A DNA stretch of 64,000 bases, taken from NCBI RefSeq assembly GCF_004217215.1, contig NZ_SHKP01000005.1, positions 67,501 to 131,500 of the forward strand. Reading direction: 5' to 3'. The DNA comes from Rivibacter subsaxonicus (lineage in GTDB: Bacteria; Pseudomonadota; Gammaproteobacteria; Burkholderiales; Burkholderiaceae_C). The notes under the pieces are model-generated. The model saw nothing but the letters and a program-made list of their open reading frames with translations. It was not told the DNA's origin and did not search any database. Made by a program: the position numbers and the translations under genes. Shown here one piece after another: positions 7,975 through 16,610 of this stretch (its first letter is position 1; every line of letters starts with the position of its first letter).

Positions 7975-8639
7975 CGCTGCAGGTAGACCTGCAGGTGGCG
8001 CGCGAGCGCCGCTGCCACGTCGGCCACCCCGACCTCGACCCCGATCGAGCGCAGGTCCACCGTGCGCAGGCCAGCGTAGCCGCAGGGGTTGATGCGATCG
8101 AAGGGGCTCAGGTCCATCGCCACGTTGAGCGCCAGCCCGTGATAGCTGTGGTGGCGGCTCACCTTGATACCCAGGGCGGCCACCTTGCCGATGCCGCGCC
8201 AGGGCTCGCGCGGATCGGGCGGGCTCGGCAGCCGTGTATGGCCGAAGGGGTCGTCGAGCTTGAGGTAGATGCCCGGCGCGCCCGCCACCCGGTGGCCGGT
8301 GACTCCGCAGTCCTCGAGCGTCTTGATCAGCGCCTGCTCGAGCCGGAACACGTACTCCTTGACGTAGATGCCGAGGCGCCGGAGGTCGACCAGCGGGTAG
8401 GCCACCACCTGCCCCGGCCCGTGGTACGTGACCTGGCCGCCACGGTTGGTGGCGATGACCGGAATGCCGCCGGCGTCCAGCACATGCTCGGCCTTCCCGG
8501 CCAGGCCCTGGGTGAACACCGGCGGGTGCTCGCACAGCCAGAGCTCGTCGGGCGTGTGCTCGTCGCGCGCCTCGGTGAAGGCGCGCATCGCCTCGTAGGT
8601 CGGCAGGTAGTCGCAGCGGGCGAGCGGGCGGATCAGCAT
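7971..8639 (-). CDS. lipB: Octanoyl-[acyl carrier protein]:protein transferase
   Basis: LipB, 222 residues, transfers octanoate from acyl-ACP to lipoyl domains before LipA adds sulfur. The signature [20 protein letters not shown] is at about residues 66-85. The catalytic dyad is Lys142 ([10 protein letters not shown]) and Cys176 (INPCGYAGL). The ATG at 8639 is the family start; upstream in-frame codons give unrelated residues. The last codons and the stop are part of a perfect inverted repeat. lipA follows on the same strand after a 285-base gap of remnant DNA. The upstream neighbour, a DUF4331 gene, diverges 119 bases away. Confidence 0.96.
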   Translation of the reverse strand: MLIRPLARCDYLPTYEAMRAFTEARDEHTPDELWLCEHPPVFTQGLAGKAEHVLDAGGIPVIATNRGGQVTYHGPGQVVAYPLVDLRRLGIYVKEYVFRLEQALIKTLEDCGVTGHRVAGAPGIYLKLDDPFGHTRLPSPPDPREPWRGIGKVAALGIKVSRHHSYHGLALNVAMDLSPFDRINPCGYAGLRTVDLRSIGVEVGVADVAAALARHLQVYLQR

Positions 8640-8711
8640 CGTCGTTCTAGGGGGTGCGCATAGCAGTCTACGCATCCATCCGGCGCGGGCCCGCGTAAGG
8701 CCTCCCAGTCG

Positions 8712-8725
8712 TGACCAGTTGGTCA
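8712..8725. promoter_or_regulatory. Dyad TGACCA-GT-TGGTCA upstream of the DUF4331 operon
   Basis: A perfect 6-bp inverted repeat with a 2-base centre, 33 bases before the ATG of the DUF4331 gene and within the short intergenic region that also serves lipB. A second palindrome, cgcgggcccgcg, is at 8685-8696. Size and position fit a regulator-binding site for the operon, but no regulator gene is adjacent and no match to a named operator is claimed. Confidence 0.35.
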
Positions 8726-8758
8726 TGGCAGGAGTCCTTCCGCAGCAAGGAGAACCGC

Positions 8759-10345
8759 ATGAATCCCCGCCCGCTCCCTTCGATCCTGCGCACCACCGCC
8801 GTCGCGGCCGCCGCGGTCTGCGGCCTCGCCGCCGCTGGCGACAGCCTCGCCTCCAGTCACCGAGAGGCGCCCTTCATCACCACCGCGCCCAAGGTCGACG
8901 CCACCGATTTCTACATGTTCATGAGCTACGAGCCGGGGCGCGCCGGCTACGTGACGCTGATCGCCAACTACCAGCCGCTGCAGGACGCCTACGGCGGGCC
9001 CAACTACTTCGCGCTGGACCCGAACGCGCTCTACGAGATCCATCTCGACAACAACGGCGACGCGAAGGAGGACCTGACGTTCCAGTTCCGTTTCAGGAAC
9101 CAGCTGGCCGGCGACAGCGGCGTCGCGCTGCCGGTGGGCGGCAAGAACATCGCGATCCCGCTGGTGCAGGCCGGCCAGGTCAGCCAGGTCTCCGACCCCA
9201 GGCTCAACCTAGGCGAGAGCTTCAGCGTGACGCTGGTACGCGGCGACCGCCGCAAGGGCGCCGCCGTGGCGTTGACCGAAGCCATCGGCGGCACCCGCTT
9301 CGCCAAGCCGGTCGACAACATCGGCAGCAAGACCATCCCCGACTACCCCGCCTATGCCGCCAGGCATGTCTACACGGTCGGCATCCCGGGTTGCACGATG
9401 CCGGGCCGGGTCTTCGTCGGCCAGCGCCAGGACCCCTTCGCGGTCAACCTCGGCACGATCTTCGATCTGGTCAACGCACCGGTGGCCGTGATCACCGACC
9501 CGACGCTGATCGGCGCCGTCCCCAACACCATCGGCGACAAGAACGTCAGCACGCTCGCTCTCGAGGTCCACAAGAGCTGCCTGGTCGCCGGCGACAACGT
9601 CATCGGCGGCTGGACCAGCGCCAGCCTGCGCCAGGCCCGCCTGCTCGACCCGACGCCGAAGCCCGGCCACCAGACCACCGAGAAGGTCGGCGGCGCCTGG
9701 ACCCAGGTCTCGCGACTCGGCATGCCGCTGGTCAACGAGGTTGTCATCGGCCTCAAGGACAAGGACCGCTTCAACGGTTCCAGGCCCAGGGACGACGGCC
9801 AGTTCGCCGACTACGTGACAAACCCCTCGCTGCCGGCGCTGCTCGAGATCGCGCTGGCGCTTCCCGGCATCGCGCCGACCAACTTCCCGCGCACCGATCT
9901 CGTCACCACCTTCCTGACCGGCATCAAGGGCGTCAACCAGCCCACCGGCGTGGTGCCCTCTGAGATGCTGCGCCTGAACACCGCGATCGCCGCGGTCCCC
10001 TTCGCGCAGCAGAACCGGCTCGGCATCGTCGGCAACGTGCTGGCCGGCGGATCGGACAACGCCGGCTTCCCCAACGGCCGCCGGCCCAAGGACGACGTGG
10101 TCGACGTCGCGCTGGTGGCGGTGATGGGCGGGCTGTGCGTGGCCAACGGCGACACCGACGCCTTCGGACTCGGCGGCGCCTGCAAGCCCTCGGCGGTGCC
10201 GCTCGGCACCACGGCATTCAAGCTGCACGACGCGGTCGACCAGGCGGTGGTGCCGCTGCTGTCGGGCTTTCCGTACCTCAACACGCCGATCGCCGGCGCC
10301 GGCATCGGCGCCGAGCCGCAGCGCTCGGCGGCCAATCGCCGCTGA
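8759..10345 (+). CDS. DUF4331 family exported protein
   Basis: Protein of 528 residues in the DUF4331 family, function unknown. A signal peptide covers about residues 1-30. The mature part opens with the family hallmark SSHREAPFI and a [15 protein letters not shown] block; [15 protein letters not shown] looks like a calcium-loop sequence. Near the C terminus, [20 protein letters not shown] is another family block. A strong ribosome site (aaggaga) precedes the ATG at 8759. It is the first gene of a four-gene plus-strand operon ending in a HupE-like protein. Likely periplasmic or surface exposed. No enzymatic residues can be named. Confidence 0.9.
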   Translation: MNPRPLPSILRTTAVAAAAVCGLAAAGDSLASSHREAPFITTAPKVDATDFYMFMSYEPGRAGYVTLIANYQPLQDAYGGPNYFALDPNALYEIHLDNNGDAKEDLTFQFRFRNQLAGDSGVALPVGGKNIAIPLVQAGQVSQVSDPRLNLGESFSVTLVRGDRRKGAAVALTEAIGGTRFAKPVDNIGSKTIPDYPAYAARHVYTVGIPGCTMPGRVFVGQRQDPFAVNLGTIFDLVNAPVAVITDPTLIGAVPNTIGDKNVSTLALEVHKSCLVAGDNVIGGWTSASLRQARLLDPTPKPGHQTTEKVGGAWTQVSRLGMPLVNEVVIGLKDKDRFNGSRPRDDGQFADYVTNPSLPALLEIALALPGIAPTNFPRTDLVTTFLTGIKGVNQPTGVVPSEMLRLNTAIAAVPFAQQNRLGIVGNVLAGGSDNAGFPNGRRPKDDVVDVALVAVMGGLCVANGDTDAFGLGGACKPSAVPLGTTAFKLHDAVDQAVVPLLSGFPYLNTPIAGAGIGAEPQRSAANRR

Positions 10346-10367
10346 GCGATCGCTCAAGGAGATCCTC

Positions 10368-10643
10368 ATGCAAAGCACATCACTGACCCGTGCGGCGGCG
10401 CTGATCGCGCTCGCCTGCCTTGCACTCGCCGGCTGCAGCGGCGGCGGCGACTACGAGCAGCCACCGCCAGCGCCGGTGGCCGAGGCCACCGAGGTGCCGA
10501 TCTCGGCCGTGGCCTCGAGCCGGGCCTTCACCGACTACGCCGCCGCGCTGGCACCCAGCGACAGCGCCGAGGCCCTGGGCCTGGGCGCGCTGGGCGACGC
10601 GTCGCCGGTCGACGACAGCGGCGAGCCGCTGCCCATCGGCTGA
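10368..10643 (+). CDS. Small proline/alanine-rich lipoprotein
   Basis: A 91-residue predicted lipoprotein, second gene of the DUF4331 operon, 22 bases after it, with a clear ribosome site (aaggag). The signal ends in a lipobox LAGC, then the short mature part GGGDYEQPPPAPVAEATEVP continues into an alanine- and serine-rich tail with no known domain. The size suggests an accessory or tether partner of the DUF4331 protein rather than an enzyme. No homologue is recognised from sequence alone. Confidence 0.75.
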   Translation: MQSTSLTRAAALIALACLALAGCSGGGDYEQPPPAPVAEATEVPISAVASSRAFTDYAAALAPSDSAEALGLGALGDASPVDDSGEPLPIG

Positions 10644-10661
10644 GCGGAAGGGAGCGCCAGC

Positions 10662-11861
10662 ATGCGAGCCTTGTCGCGCCTGCTGGCGCTGGTTCTTGCC
10701 GGGCTGGCCGGCAGCGTCGGCGCCGCACTCCATGTACCGGCCAGCGATGCCACCGTGGTCGCCACGGTGCGCCCACGCGGCCTCGAGTCCGCCTCCGAGG
10801 CCGACCAGCGCCAGCTGCGTCGCCAGTTGCAGCAGCAACCCGCCTCGCTGCCGCTGGCGCTCGGCGTGGCGCAGTCCGCCATCGAGCGCGCTCGCCGCGA
10901 CGGCGATCCGCGCGAACTCGGCGCCGCGCAAGCCGCGCTCGCGCCTTGGTGGGGGCTGGCCGATCCGCCCGCCGGCGTACGGCTGCTGCGTGCGATCGTG
11001 CGCCAGAGCCAGCATCAGTTCGAGGCAGCGCTGGCCGACTTCGCCAAGGTCCACGACGATCCGCGCGCTGCTCCCGCGCTGCGCGCGCAGGCCGAACTCA
11101 GCGCCGCCGGCGTGCTGCAGGTGCTGGGCCGCTTCGATGCGGCACGAGCTCACTGCGAGCGCCTGCTCGACAGCGGCCCTGCTGCGCTGCCGGCGCGGGT
11201 CTGCATGGCCGAGTTGGACAGCCTTGCCGGCCGGACGGCGCCGGCCGCTGAGTTGCTCGCCACGCTGGCGGCCCGCGCCGCGCCCTCCGAGGCCGCGTGG
11301 ATCGCGCTGGTACGCGCCGAGCTGGCTGAGCGCCGCGGCGATGCGCGGGCCGGCCTGCTCTACCAAGCCGCCCTGCACGCACCCGACACCTACCGCCTGG
11401 CCGCCTACGCCGACTGGTTGCTGGCCAACGGCCGAACCGCCGAGGTACCGACGCTGCTGGCTGGCGCCAAGGCTGCCGACGCGTTGCTGCTGCGCCTGGC
11501 GATCGCCCAGCGCCGGCTCGGGCAGCCCGAAGCCGCCGCCAACCGCGCCGCGCTGCAGGCCCGCTTCGAGGCGGCGCGCCTGCGCGGCGATCGCCTCCAT
11601 GCGCGCGAGGAGGCGCGCGCCGCGCTCGACCTGGACGAGGACGCGGCGCGCGCGCTGGGCCTCGCGCAGGCCCAGTGGGCGCAGCAGAAGGAGCCAGCCG
11701 ACGCCCTGCTGCTGGTGCGCACCGCGCGCGCCGCCGGCCGCCCCGAGGCCGCCGAGCCGGTGTGGCAGTTCATGCGCGAGACCGGCTATCGCGATGCGCG
11801 GCTGCAGGCGCCGCAGCTGGCGCCGGCACGCTCGCAGCTGCTCGCCGGAGTCCGGCCGTGA
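10662..11861 (+). CDS. Exported TPR-like protein
   Basis: A 399-residue protein with an N-terminal signal (to about residue 22) followed by almost all alpha-helical sequence. Several 34-residue-like helical pairs (for example around AAGVLQVLGRFDAARAHCER and YQAALHAPDTYRLAAYADWL) suggest divergent TPR or solenoid repeats for protein contacts. Third gene of the operon, 18 bases after the lipoprotein gene, with a good ribosome site (aaggga). Its stop overlaps the GTG start of the HupE-like gene, so their production is probably coupled. Role inferred only: a periplasmic scaffold for the system. Confidence 0.8.
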   Translation: MRALSRLLALVLAGLAGSVGAALHVPASDATVVATVRPRGLESASEADQRQLRRQLQQQPASLPLALGVAQSAIERARRDGDPRELGAAQAALAPWWGLADPPAGVRLLRAIVRQSQHQFEAALADFAKVHDDPRAAPALRAQAELSAAGVLQVLGRFDAARAHCERLLDSGPAALPARVCMAELDSLAGRTAPAAELLATLAARAAPSEAAWIALVRAELAERRGDARAGLLYQAALHAPDTYRLAAYADWLLANGRTAEVPTLLAGAKAADALLLRLAIAQRRLGQPEAAANRAALQARFEAARLRGDRLHAREEARAALDLDEDAARALGLAQAQWAQQKEPADALLLVRTARAAGRPEAAEPVWQFMRETGYRDARLQAPQLAPARSQLLAGVRP

Positions 11862-13147
11862 GCGCACTGCGCGCCTGCCTGGTGGCCGGCTTGCTGGCAC
11901 TGGCCGCGCTGCCGGTGCCGGCCCACAAGCCGAGCGACGCCTACCTGCGACTGCAACTGCTGCCTGGCGAACCAGGACGCGTCGAGCAGCGCCTCGACAT
12001 CGCAGTGCGCGACCTCGACCGCGAGCTCGATCTCGATGCCGACGGCGACGGTCGCATCACCTGGGGCGAGCTGCGCGGGCGCTGGACCGAGATCGAGGCC
12101 TTGGCCGCCGCCGGCGTGCGGCTCGCCGGCGCCGACGGCCGCTGCGCGGTCGTAAGCCGGGGCGTGCCGCAGCTCGACGAGCATTCCGATGGCCCCTACG
12201 CGGTGTTGGTGCAGACGCTCGCCTGCGCGCCGACGCCGCGCCGGCTCGAACTGCGCTACACGCTGTTCGCCGCCAGCGACCCGACCCATCGCGGCATCGT
12301 GCTCGTGAGCGGCACGCCCGGCGGCGATCGGCCTCATGTGCTCGGGCCTGACGCGCCCGCGCTCGACATCGAGCTTCCGGCAACCGCCGATGCGCCGGCG
12401 GCGCCGACCGGCTGGATCGGCTTCGTGCGCGAGGGCGTGCACCACATCCTGATCGGCACCGACCATGTGCTGTTCCTGCTCGCGCTGCTGCTACCAGCGG
12501 TGCTGCTGCGCGCGGCGCGACCCACGACCGAGGCCACGGCACCGACGCAGGCCTTGATGAATCTGCGCACGTGCCGGCTCGCGCTCGCGACACCGGGCGA
12601 TGCCTTGCTGCCGGCGCCGCCCGCGGCCCAGGCGCCGTCGACCGCGGCGCTCGCCTGGCAACCGGCGCCCGCGCTGCGCCCAGTGCTGCGCAAGGTGCTC
12701 GCCATCGTCACCGCCTTCACCCTCGCCCACTCGATCACGCTGGCGCTGGCCGCGCTCGGCCTGCTCGATCCGCCTTCGCGCTGGGTCGAATCGCTGATCG
12801 CCGCCAGCGTCGCCTTCGCCGCGATCGACAACCTCTGGCCGATGCTGCTGCGCCGACGCACCGCGTTCGCCTTCGGTTTCGGGCTGGTGCACGGCTTCGG
12901 CTTCGCCTCGGTGCTGCGCGACATCGGCCTGGAGCGCGGCAACCTGGTCGTGCCGCTGCTGTCCTTCAACCTCGGCGTCGAGATCGGGCAGCTGTTGATC
13001 GTCGCCCTGTTCCTGCCGCTGGCGTGGACGCTGCGTGGCACCGCGCTCTACCGGCGCGTGCTGCTGCCGTGCGGCTCGCTGGCGATCCTGGCGCTCGCAT
13101 TGCTGTGGCTCGTAGAGCGCGTCTTTGACCTGCAAGCCCTGCCGTGA
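11858..13147 (+). CDS. HupE/UreJ_2 family membrane protein with EF-hand
   Basis: Membrane protein of 429 residues. A signal peptide is followed by a periplasmic domain of about 170 residues that holds a complete EF-hand loop, Asp60 to Glu71 (DADGDGRITWGE). The C-terminal part has six or so membrane helices with the HupE/UreJ motif HHILIGTDHVLFLLAL (His195, His196, Asp202, His203), an AFTLAHSITLALAALG helix and GFGLVHGFGFASVL. HupE relatives move nickel or cobalt, though this subfamily has no proven substrate. A long low-complexity loop (about 225-265) separates the first helices. GTG start at 11858 overlaps the previous stop. Confidence 0.87.
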   Translation: MSALRACLVAGLLALAALPVPAHKPSDAYLRLQLLPGEPGRVEQRLDIAVRDLDRELDLDADGDGRITWGELRGRWTEIEALAAAGVRLAGADGRCAVVSRGVPQLDEHSDGPYAVLVQTLACAPTPRRLELRYTLFAASDPTHRGIVLVSGTPGGDRPHVLGPDAPALDIELPATADAPAAPTGWIGFVREGVHHILIGTDHVLFLLALLLPAVLLRAARPTTEATAPTQALMNLRTCRLALATPGDALLPAPPAAQAPSTAALAWQPAPALRPVLRKVLAIVTAFTLAHSITLALAALGLLDPPSRWVESLIAASVAFAAIDNLWPMLLRRRTAFAFGFGLVHGFGFASVLRDIGLERGNLVVPLLSFNLGVEIGQLLIVALFLPLAWTLRGTALYRRVLLPCGSLAILALALLWLVERVFDLQALP

Positions 13148-13186
13148 CGACTCCACATCGCCACAGCAAGCCCGTGCTGGCCGTCG

Positions 13187-13235
13187 ACGCGAAGCCTCAG
13201 CCTCACGCTCGGCGTCATCAACCTGTTCGACCGCA
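13187..13235 (+). pseudogene. Short remnant of a TonB-dependent receptor C terminus
   Basis: Just past the HupE gene a plus-strand frame reads TRSLSLTLGVINLFDR. The LTLGVxNLFDR block is typical of the last strands of TonB-dependent receptors. No other part of such a gene is present: upstream is the HupE stop, and the frame degenerates into arginine/proline-rich sequence after 13235. It is taken as a scrap left when a receptor gene was deleted. Short, so chance resemblance is possible. Confidence 0.4.
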
Positions 13236-13303
13236 GGGGCAGACGATCGCCACCTCCACCCGGTCGAGCCGCGCATGGCGCGACTGAGGGCAACGCTCAG
13301 CTT

Positions 13304-13585
13304 CTAGAGAACCACCTTGACCATCGCATGCCCGGTCAGCGCCAGGTACAGCGCATCGAGTTGCTCGCGGCTGGTGGCGGTGATCGTGATCGTGAGGCCG
13401 AGGTAGTTGCCGCCCTTGCTCGGGCGCACCTCCATCGTCGCCACGTCGAAGGCAGGATCGTGTTCGCGTGCGAGCGCGGCAATCGCCTCGGCGAAACCAT
13501 CGACATTGGCGCCCATCACCTTGATCGGGAAGGCACTCGGGTACTCGATCAGCGAGCGGTCGGCGGGGATGTCCATCGTCTTCAT
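13304..13585 (-). CDS. ybeD: DUF493 (YbeD-like) regulatory protein
   Basis: A 93-residue ACT-like small protein of the DUF493/YbeD family. Features are EYPSAFPIKVMG near the N terminus and SKGGNYLGLTITITATSREQLDALY in the middle, ending in GHAMVKVVL. In many proteobacteria this gene sits directly between the dac/transaminase genes and lipB, and a role as a small regulator of lipoate or wall genes has been proposed but is unproved. Here lipB is 4.7 kb away, split off by the DUF4331 operon. ATG 13585 is preferred to the TTG at 13594. Confidence 0.9.
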   Translation of the reverse strand: MKTMDIPADRSLIEYPSAFPIKVMGANVDGFAEAIAALAREHDPAFDVATMEVRPSKGGNYLGLTITITATSREQLDALYLALTGHAMVKVVL

Positions 13586-13635
13586 CGCAAGCAAATGGGG
13601 GCAGCGGCCGCGATCTCAACGCGCCGCGAAGCCAG

Positions 13636-14553
13636 CTAGATCGACTGCTCGGCCTTGGCCCGTTGGTACGCCGCGTACAGCCTGGCGCCGACCGGCCCCG
13701 GCTTGCCGCGCCGCGCGCCATGACCGACGAGTTCGCCGTCGATCCGCGTGACCGGCAGCACCTCCTTGGTGGCCGAGCTGAGCAGCACCTCGTCGGCACT
13801 GCGCAGGTCGCTCTCGGGCACCGGCCGCAGCGAGTAGGCGACGCCCTCGTCCTCGCACAGCTCGCGCAGCAGCTCGACGCGGATGCCCTCGAGCATGTGC
13901 TCGCTCCTGGGCGGGCCGATCAGCGCGCCGTCCTTGACGATCCAGACGTTGGAGGCCGAGGCCTCGGTCAGGAATGCGGAACCGTTGGGGCCGTCGCGCA
14001 GCAGCACCGTTTCGACTGCGTCCTGATCGGCCGAGATCTGGCGCGCCAGCACGTTGCCGAGCAGCGAGGTGACCTTGAGATCGCCGCGCTCCCAGCGGAA
14101 GTCGCGCGCGCTGATGCAGGCCACGCCCTCGTGGCGCTGTTGCGCCGAGGGCGGCCGCAGCGGGCCGGTCATCATGAACACGGTCGGCTCGATCCCTTCG
14201 GGCATGACGTGGTCGCGCGGCGCCATCGACGCCAGCGGCACGCCGCGCGTGACCTGCAGATAGACCAGCTGGTCCTCGGCGCCGTCGCCGTTGACCAGCT
14301 GCCGCACCAGTTCGCGGACCAGCGCGATCCACTCGCTACGCGAATGCGGGTTGTCGATCCGCAGCCGGCCGAGATTGCGCTCGAGGCGCGCCAGGTGGTC
14401 GTCGACCCGGAACAGGCGCCTGCCGTAGACCGGCAGCGCCTCGTAGACGCCGTCGCCGAACATGAAGCCGCGATCGAGCGGCGACACGCGCGCCTGCCCC
14501 AGCGGCATGAAGCTGCCGTTGAGATAGCTGGGACGCGTGCTCCAGTCGCTCAT
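13636..14553 (-). CDS. D-amino-acid/branched-chain-type aminotransferase (PLP class IV)
   Basis: PLP-dependent fold-type IV transaminase of 305 residues. Lys160 in GDLKVTSLLGNVLARQ is the Schiff-base lysine. The N terminus LDRGFMFGDGVYEALPVY and the EASASNVWIVKDG block match D-amino-acid aminotransferases, in line with its place between a D-Ala-D-Ala carboxypeptidase and DUF493, where it could recycle or make D-alanine/D-glutamate. 4-amino-4-deoxychorismate lyase and IlvE share the fold, so the substrate is inferred. ATG at 14553. Confidence 0.85.
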   Translation of the reverse strand: MSDWSTRPSYLNGSFMPLGQARVSPLDRGFMFGDGVYEALPVYGRRLFRVDDHLARLERNLGRLRIDNPHSRSEWIALVRELVRQLVNGDGAEDQLVYLQVTRGVPLASMAPRDHVMPEGIEPTVFMMTGPLRPPSAQQRHEGVACISARDFRWERGDLKVTSLLGNVLARQISADQDAVETVLLRDGPNGSAFLTEASASNVWIVKDGALIGPPRSEHMLEGIRVELLRELCEDEGVAYSLRPVPESDLRSADEVLLSSATKEVLPVTRIDGELVGHGARRGKPGPVGARLYAAYQRAKAEQSI

Positions 14554-14645
14554 CGGGAGGCTCGTGACAGGGTGATCGAGGGCGCAGGGTAGCGCGCGTA
14601 CCGGCCGCTGTCACGCCAGCCGCGCGACGGCGGCCGTCGAGGGCG

Positions 14646-14691
14646 CGCCACGCCCCCTCGGGGGCGGCGAACGCAGTGAGCGGGGGAAGTC
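14646..14691. repeat. REP-like GC palindrome, copy 1
   Basis: Between the carboxypeptidase and transaminase genes, the palindrome cgccccctcgggggcg (14651-14666) is followed by gcgaacgcagtgagcggggg. This arrangement, a C-run/G-run hairpin next to a gcgaacgca-type tail, resembles intergenic repeats common in Burkholderiales. Related sequences occur at 22216-22290 and 61779-61853 in this window. Confidence 0.5.
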
Positions 14692-14717
14692 ATCAAGATG
14701 ATCAAGGAGCCGAAGAC

Positions 14718-15887
14718 TCACTTGATCCACAGACGCAGCGAATCCCAGGCGCGGCCGAAGATACCGGCGCTCTCGACGCCCTCGAGCGCCACCAGCGGCA
14801 CCTCGGCCACCGTCGCATCACCGGCCCGGACCACGATCTTGCCGACCGGCGCGCCCTTGGCGAGCGGGGCCACCAGCGGATCGGTGCGCTGGATGTCGGT
14901 CTTGAGGGCGTTGCCGGCGCCGCGCGGTACGTTGACGTAGATCGGCTGCAGGCTGCCGAGCTTGGCGGTGTTGCTGCTGCCCTTCCAGATCGGCGCCACC
15001 GCGACCGACTGGCCGGCGTCGAAGAGCTTGACCGCGTCCCAGGCGCCGTAGCCCCAGTTCAGCAGCTTCTGGCTTTCGACCGCGCGCCCCTCCATCGAGG
15101 CCGCACCGAGCACCACGCTGAGCAGTCGGCGCTGGCCGTTGGGGAAGTCGCGCCGCGCGGTGGCGATCAGGCAGTAGCCGGCGTTGTCGGTGTAGCCGGT
15201 CTTGAGGCCGTCGACGCTCGGGTCGCGGTAGAGCAGCAGGTTGCGGTTGGGCTGCTTGATCTTGTTGAAGGTGAATTCCTTGATCGAGTAGTACGGCAGG
15301 TACTCGGGGAAGTCCTTGATCAGGCGCGTGGCGATCACGCCGAGCTCGCGCGCGGTGCTCATGTGGCCCGGCGCAGTCAGGCCTTCGGGGTTCTTGAAGC
15401 TCGTCGCCTTGAGGCCGAAAGCCTGGCCCTGGCGATTCATCATCGCCACGAAGTTCTCGACCGAGCCGCCGACGCCCTCGGCCAGCACCACCGTGGCGTC
15501 ATTGCCGCTCTGCACGATCATGCCCTTGAGCAGGTCGTCGACCTTGACCTGGCTGTTCAGCGGCAGGTAGCTGCGCGAGGCGCCGGTCATGCCGGTGCGC
15601 CAGGCGCGCTCGCTCACCGGCAGCGTCTGCTCGAGCGAGAGCTTGCCGTCGCGCAGCGCCTGGAACACGACGTAGGCGCTCATCAGCTTGGTCAGCGAGG
15701 CCGGCTCGACCGACTGGTCCGGCTCGCGCGAGCCGAGCGCCTGGCCCGTGTTGAGGTCGAGCAGCAGCCACGAACGGGCCGCGATCTCGGGCGCCTGCGG
15801 CACCTGGGCCTGGGCGGCGGGCAGCAAGCCGACGGCGGTGGCGGCCAGCGCGAGGCCGGCGACGAGGGAGCGCAGAAGAGGGTTCAT
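14718..15887 (-). CDS. dacC: Serine-type D-Ala-D-Ala carboxypeptidase (PBP5/6 type)
   Basis: Peptidoglycan carboxypeptidase of 389 residues, trimming the terminal D-alanine from pentapeptides in the periplasm. Signal peptide to about residue 28. Catalytic motifs: Ser64-x-x-Lys67 (SLTK), Ser127-Gly-Asn129 (SGN) and Lys229-Thr-Gly (KTG). A C-terminal beta domain follows, and the final amphipathic RAWDSLRLWIK should anchor the protein to the outer face of the inner membrane. The ATG at 15887 places the signal correctly. The transaminase gene is downstream, 164 bases away. The symbol could equally be dacA. Confidence 0.94.
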   Translation of the reverse strand: MNPLLRSLVAGLALAATAVGLLPAAQAQVPQAPEIAARSWLLLDLNTGQALGSREPDQSVEPASLTKLMSAYVVFQALRDGKLSLEQTLPVSERAWRTGMTGASRSYLPLNSQVKVDDLLKGMIVQSGNDATVVLAEGVGGSVENFVAMMNRQGQAFGLKATSFKNPEGLTAPGHMSTARELGVIATRLIKDFPEYLPYYSIKEFTFNKIKQPNRNLLLYRDPSVDGLKTGYTDNAGYCLIATARRDFPNGQRRLLSVVLGAASMEGRAVESQKLLNWGYGAWDAVKLFDAGQSVAVAPIWKGSSNTAKLGSLQPIYVNVPRGAGNALKTDIQRTDPLVAPLAKGAPVGKIVVRAGDATVAEVPLVALEGVESAGIFGRAWDSLRLWIK

Positions 15888-15912
15888 GGCGAAGGGGATT
15901 CCGGAAGAAGGT

Positions 15913-16542
15913 TCAAGTCGGCGCTGCCCAGGCGCGCAGCAGCGCGGCCTTGAGGATGTGCAGCGCACCGTGGAAGAAATGGCCGACGCCGGGCACCACC
16001 AGCACCGGCAACTGCTGCGGGCGGGCCCAGTCCAGCGAGGCCGACAGCGGCACCACGTCGTCGGTCTCGCCATGCACCAGCAGGGTGTGGGAAGGTACCG
16101 GCGGCACCTCGTGCTTGAGCGTCGACGGCGCCACCAGCGCTAGGCGCTGCGGCTGCAGCGCGGCCGGCAGGCGCGCCGCGGCGGTGGCGGCGACATAGCC
16201 GCCGAAGGAAAAACCGGCCAGCGCGAAGGCCGGCAGCGCGGCAAAGCGTTCGCGCATGGCCTCGATCACGGCCAGCGCGTCGTCGACCTCGCCTTGGCCC
16301 TCGTCCCAGGTGCCGGCCGAGGCGCCGACACCGCGGAAGTTGAAGCGCACCGCCGCCATCCCGAGCGCGACGCCGGCGCGGGCGACGGTCTGCACCACCT
16401 TGTTGTCCATCGTGCCGCCGAACTGCGGGTGCGGATGGCAGACCACCAGCCAGCCCTGCGGCACGCCCGCGGGCAGGTCGAGCGCGCACTCGATCGCACC
16501 GGCCGGGCCGTGGATGCTGAAGTTCTGGGTCTGCGCGTTCAT
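15913..16542 (-). CDS. Alpha/beta hydrolase (COG2945 type)
   Basis: Cytoplasmic alpha/beta hydrolase of 209 residues. Nucleophile Ser112 in GFSFGG, acid Asp161/162 in HGETDDVVP and His188 in GVGHFFHG make a full triad. HPHPQFGGTMDNKVV near residue 37 is typical of a small-serine-hydrolase group with poorly known substrates. ATG 16542 gives the correct N terminus. It lies 68 bases after the ferredoxin gene and 25 bases before the carboxypeptidase start, all on one strand, so co-transcription is likely, but no functional link is obvious. Confidence 0.85.
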   Translation of the reverse strand: MNAQTQNFSIHGPAGAIECALDLPAGVPQGWLVVCHPHPQFGGTMDNKVVQTVARAGVALGMAAVRFNFRGVGASAGTWDEGQGEVDDALAVIEAMRERFAALPAFALAGFSFGGYVAATAAARLPAALQPQRLALVAPSTLKHEVPPVPSHTLLVHGETDDVVPLSASLDWARPQQLPVLVVPGVGHFFHGALHILKAALLRAWAAPT

Positions 16543-16610
16543 GGAGGGGTACAGCAGTGGGCGCCAGCGAGAAACGGCCGGCAGCGGCAGCAAGCGTCGA
16601 TCGGCGGCGT

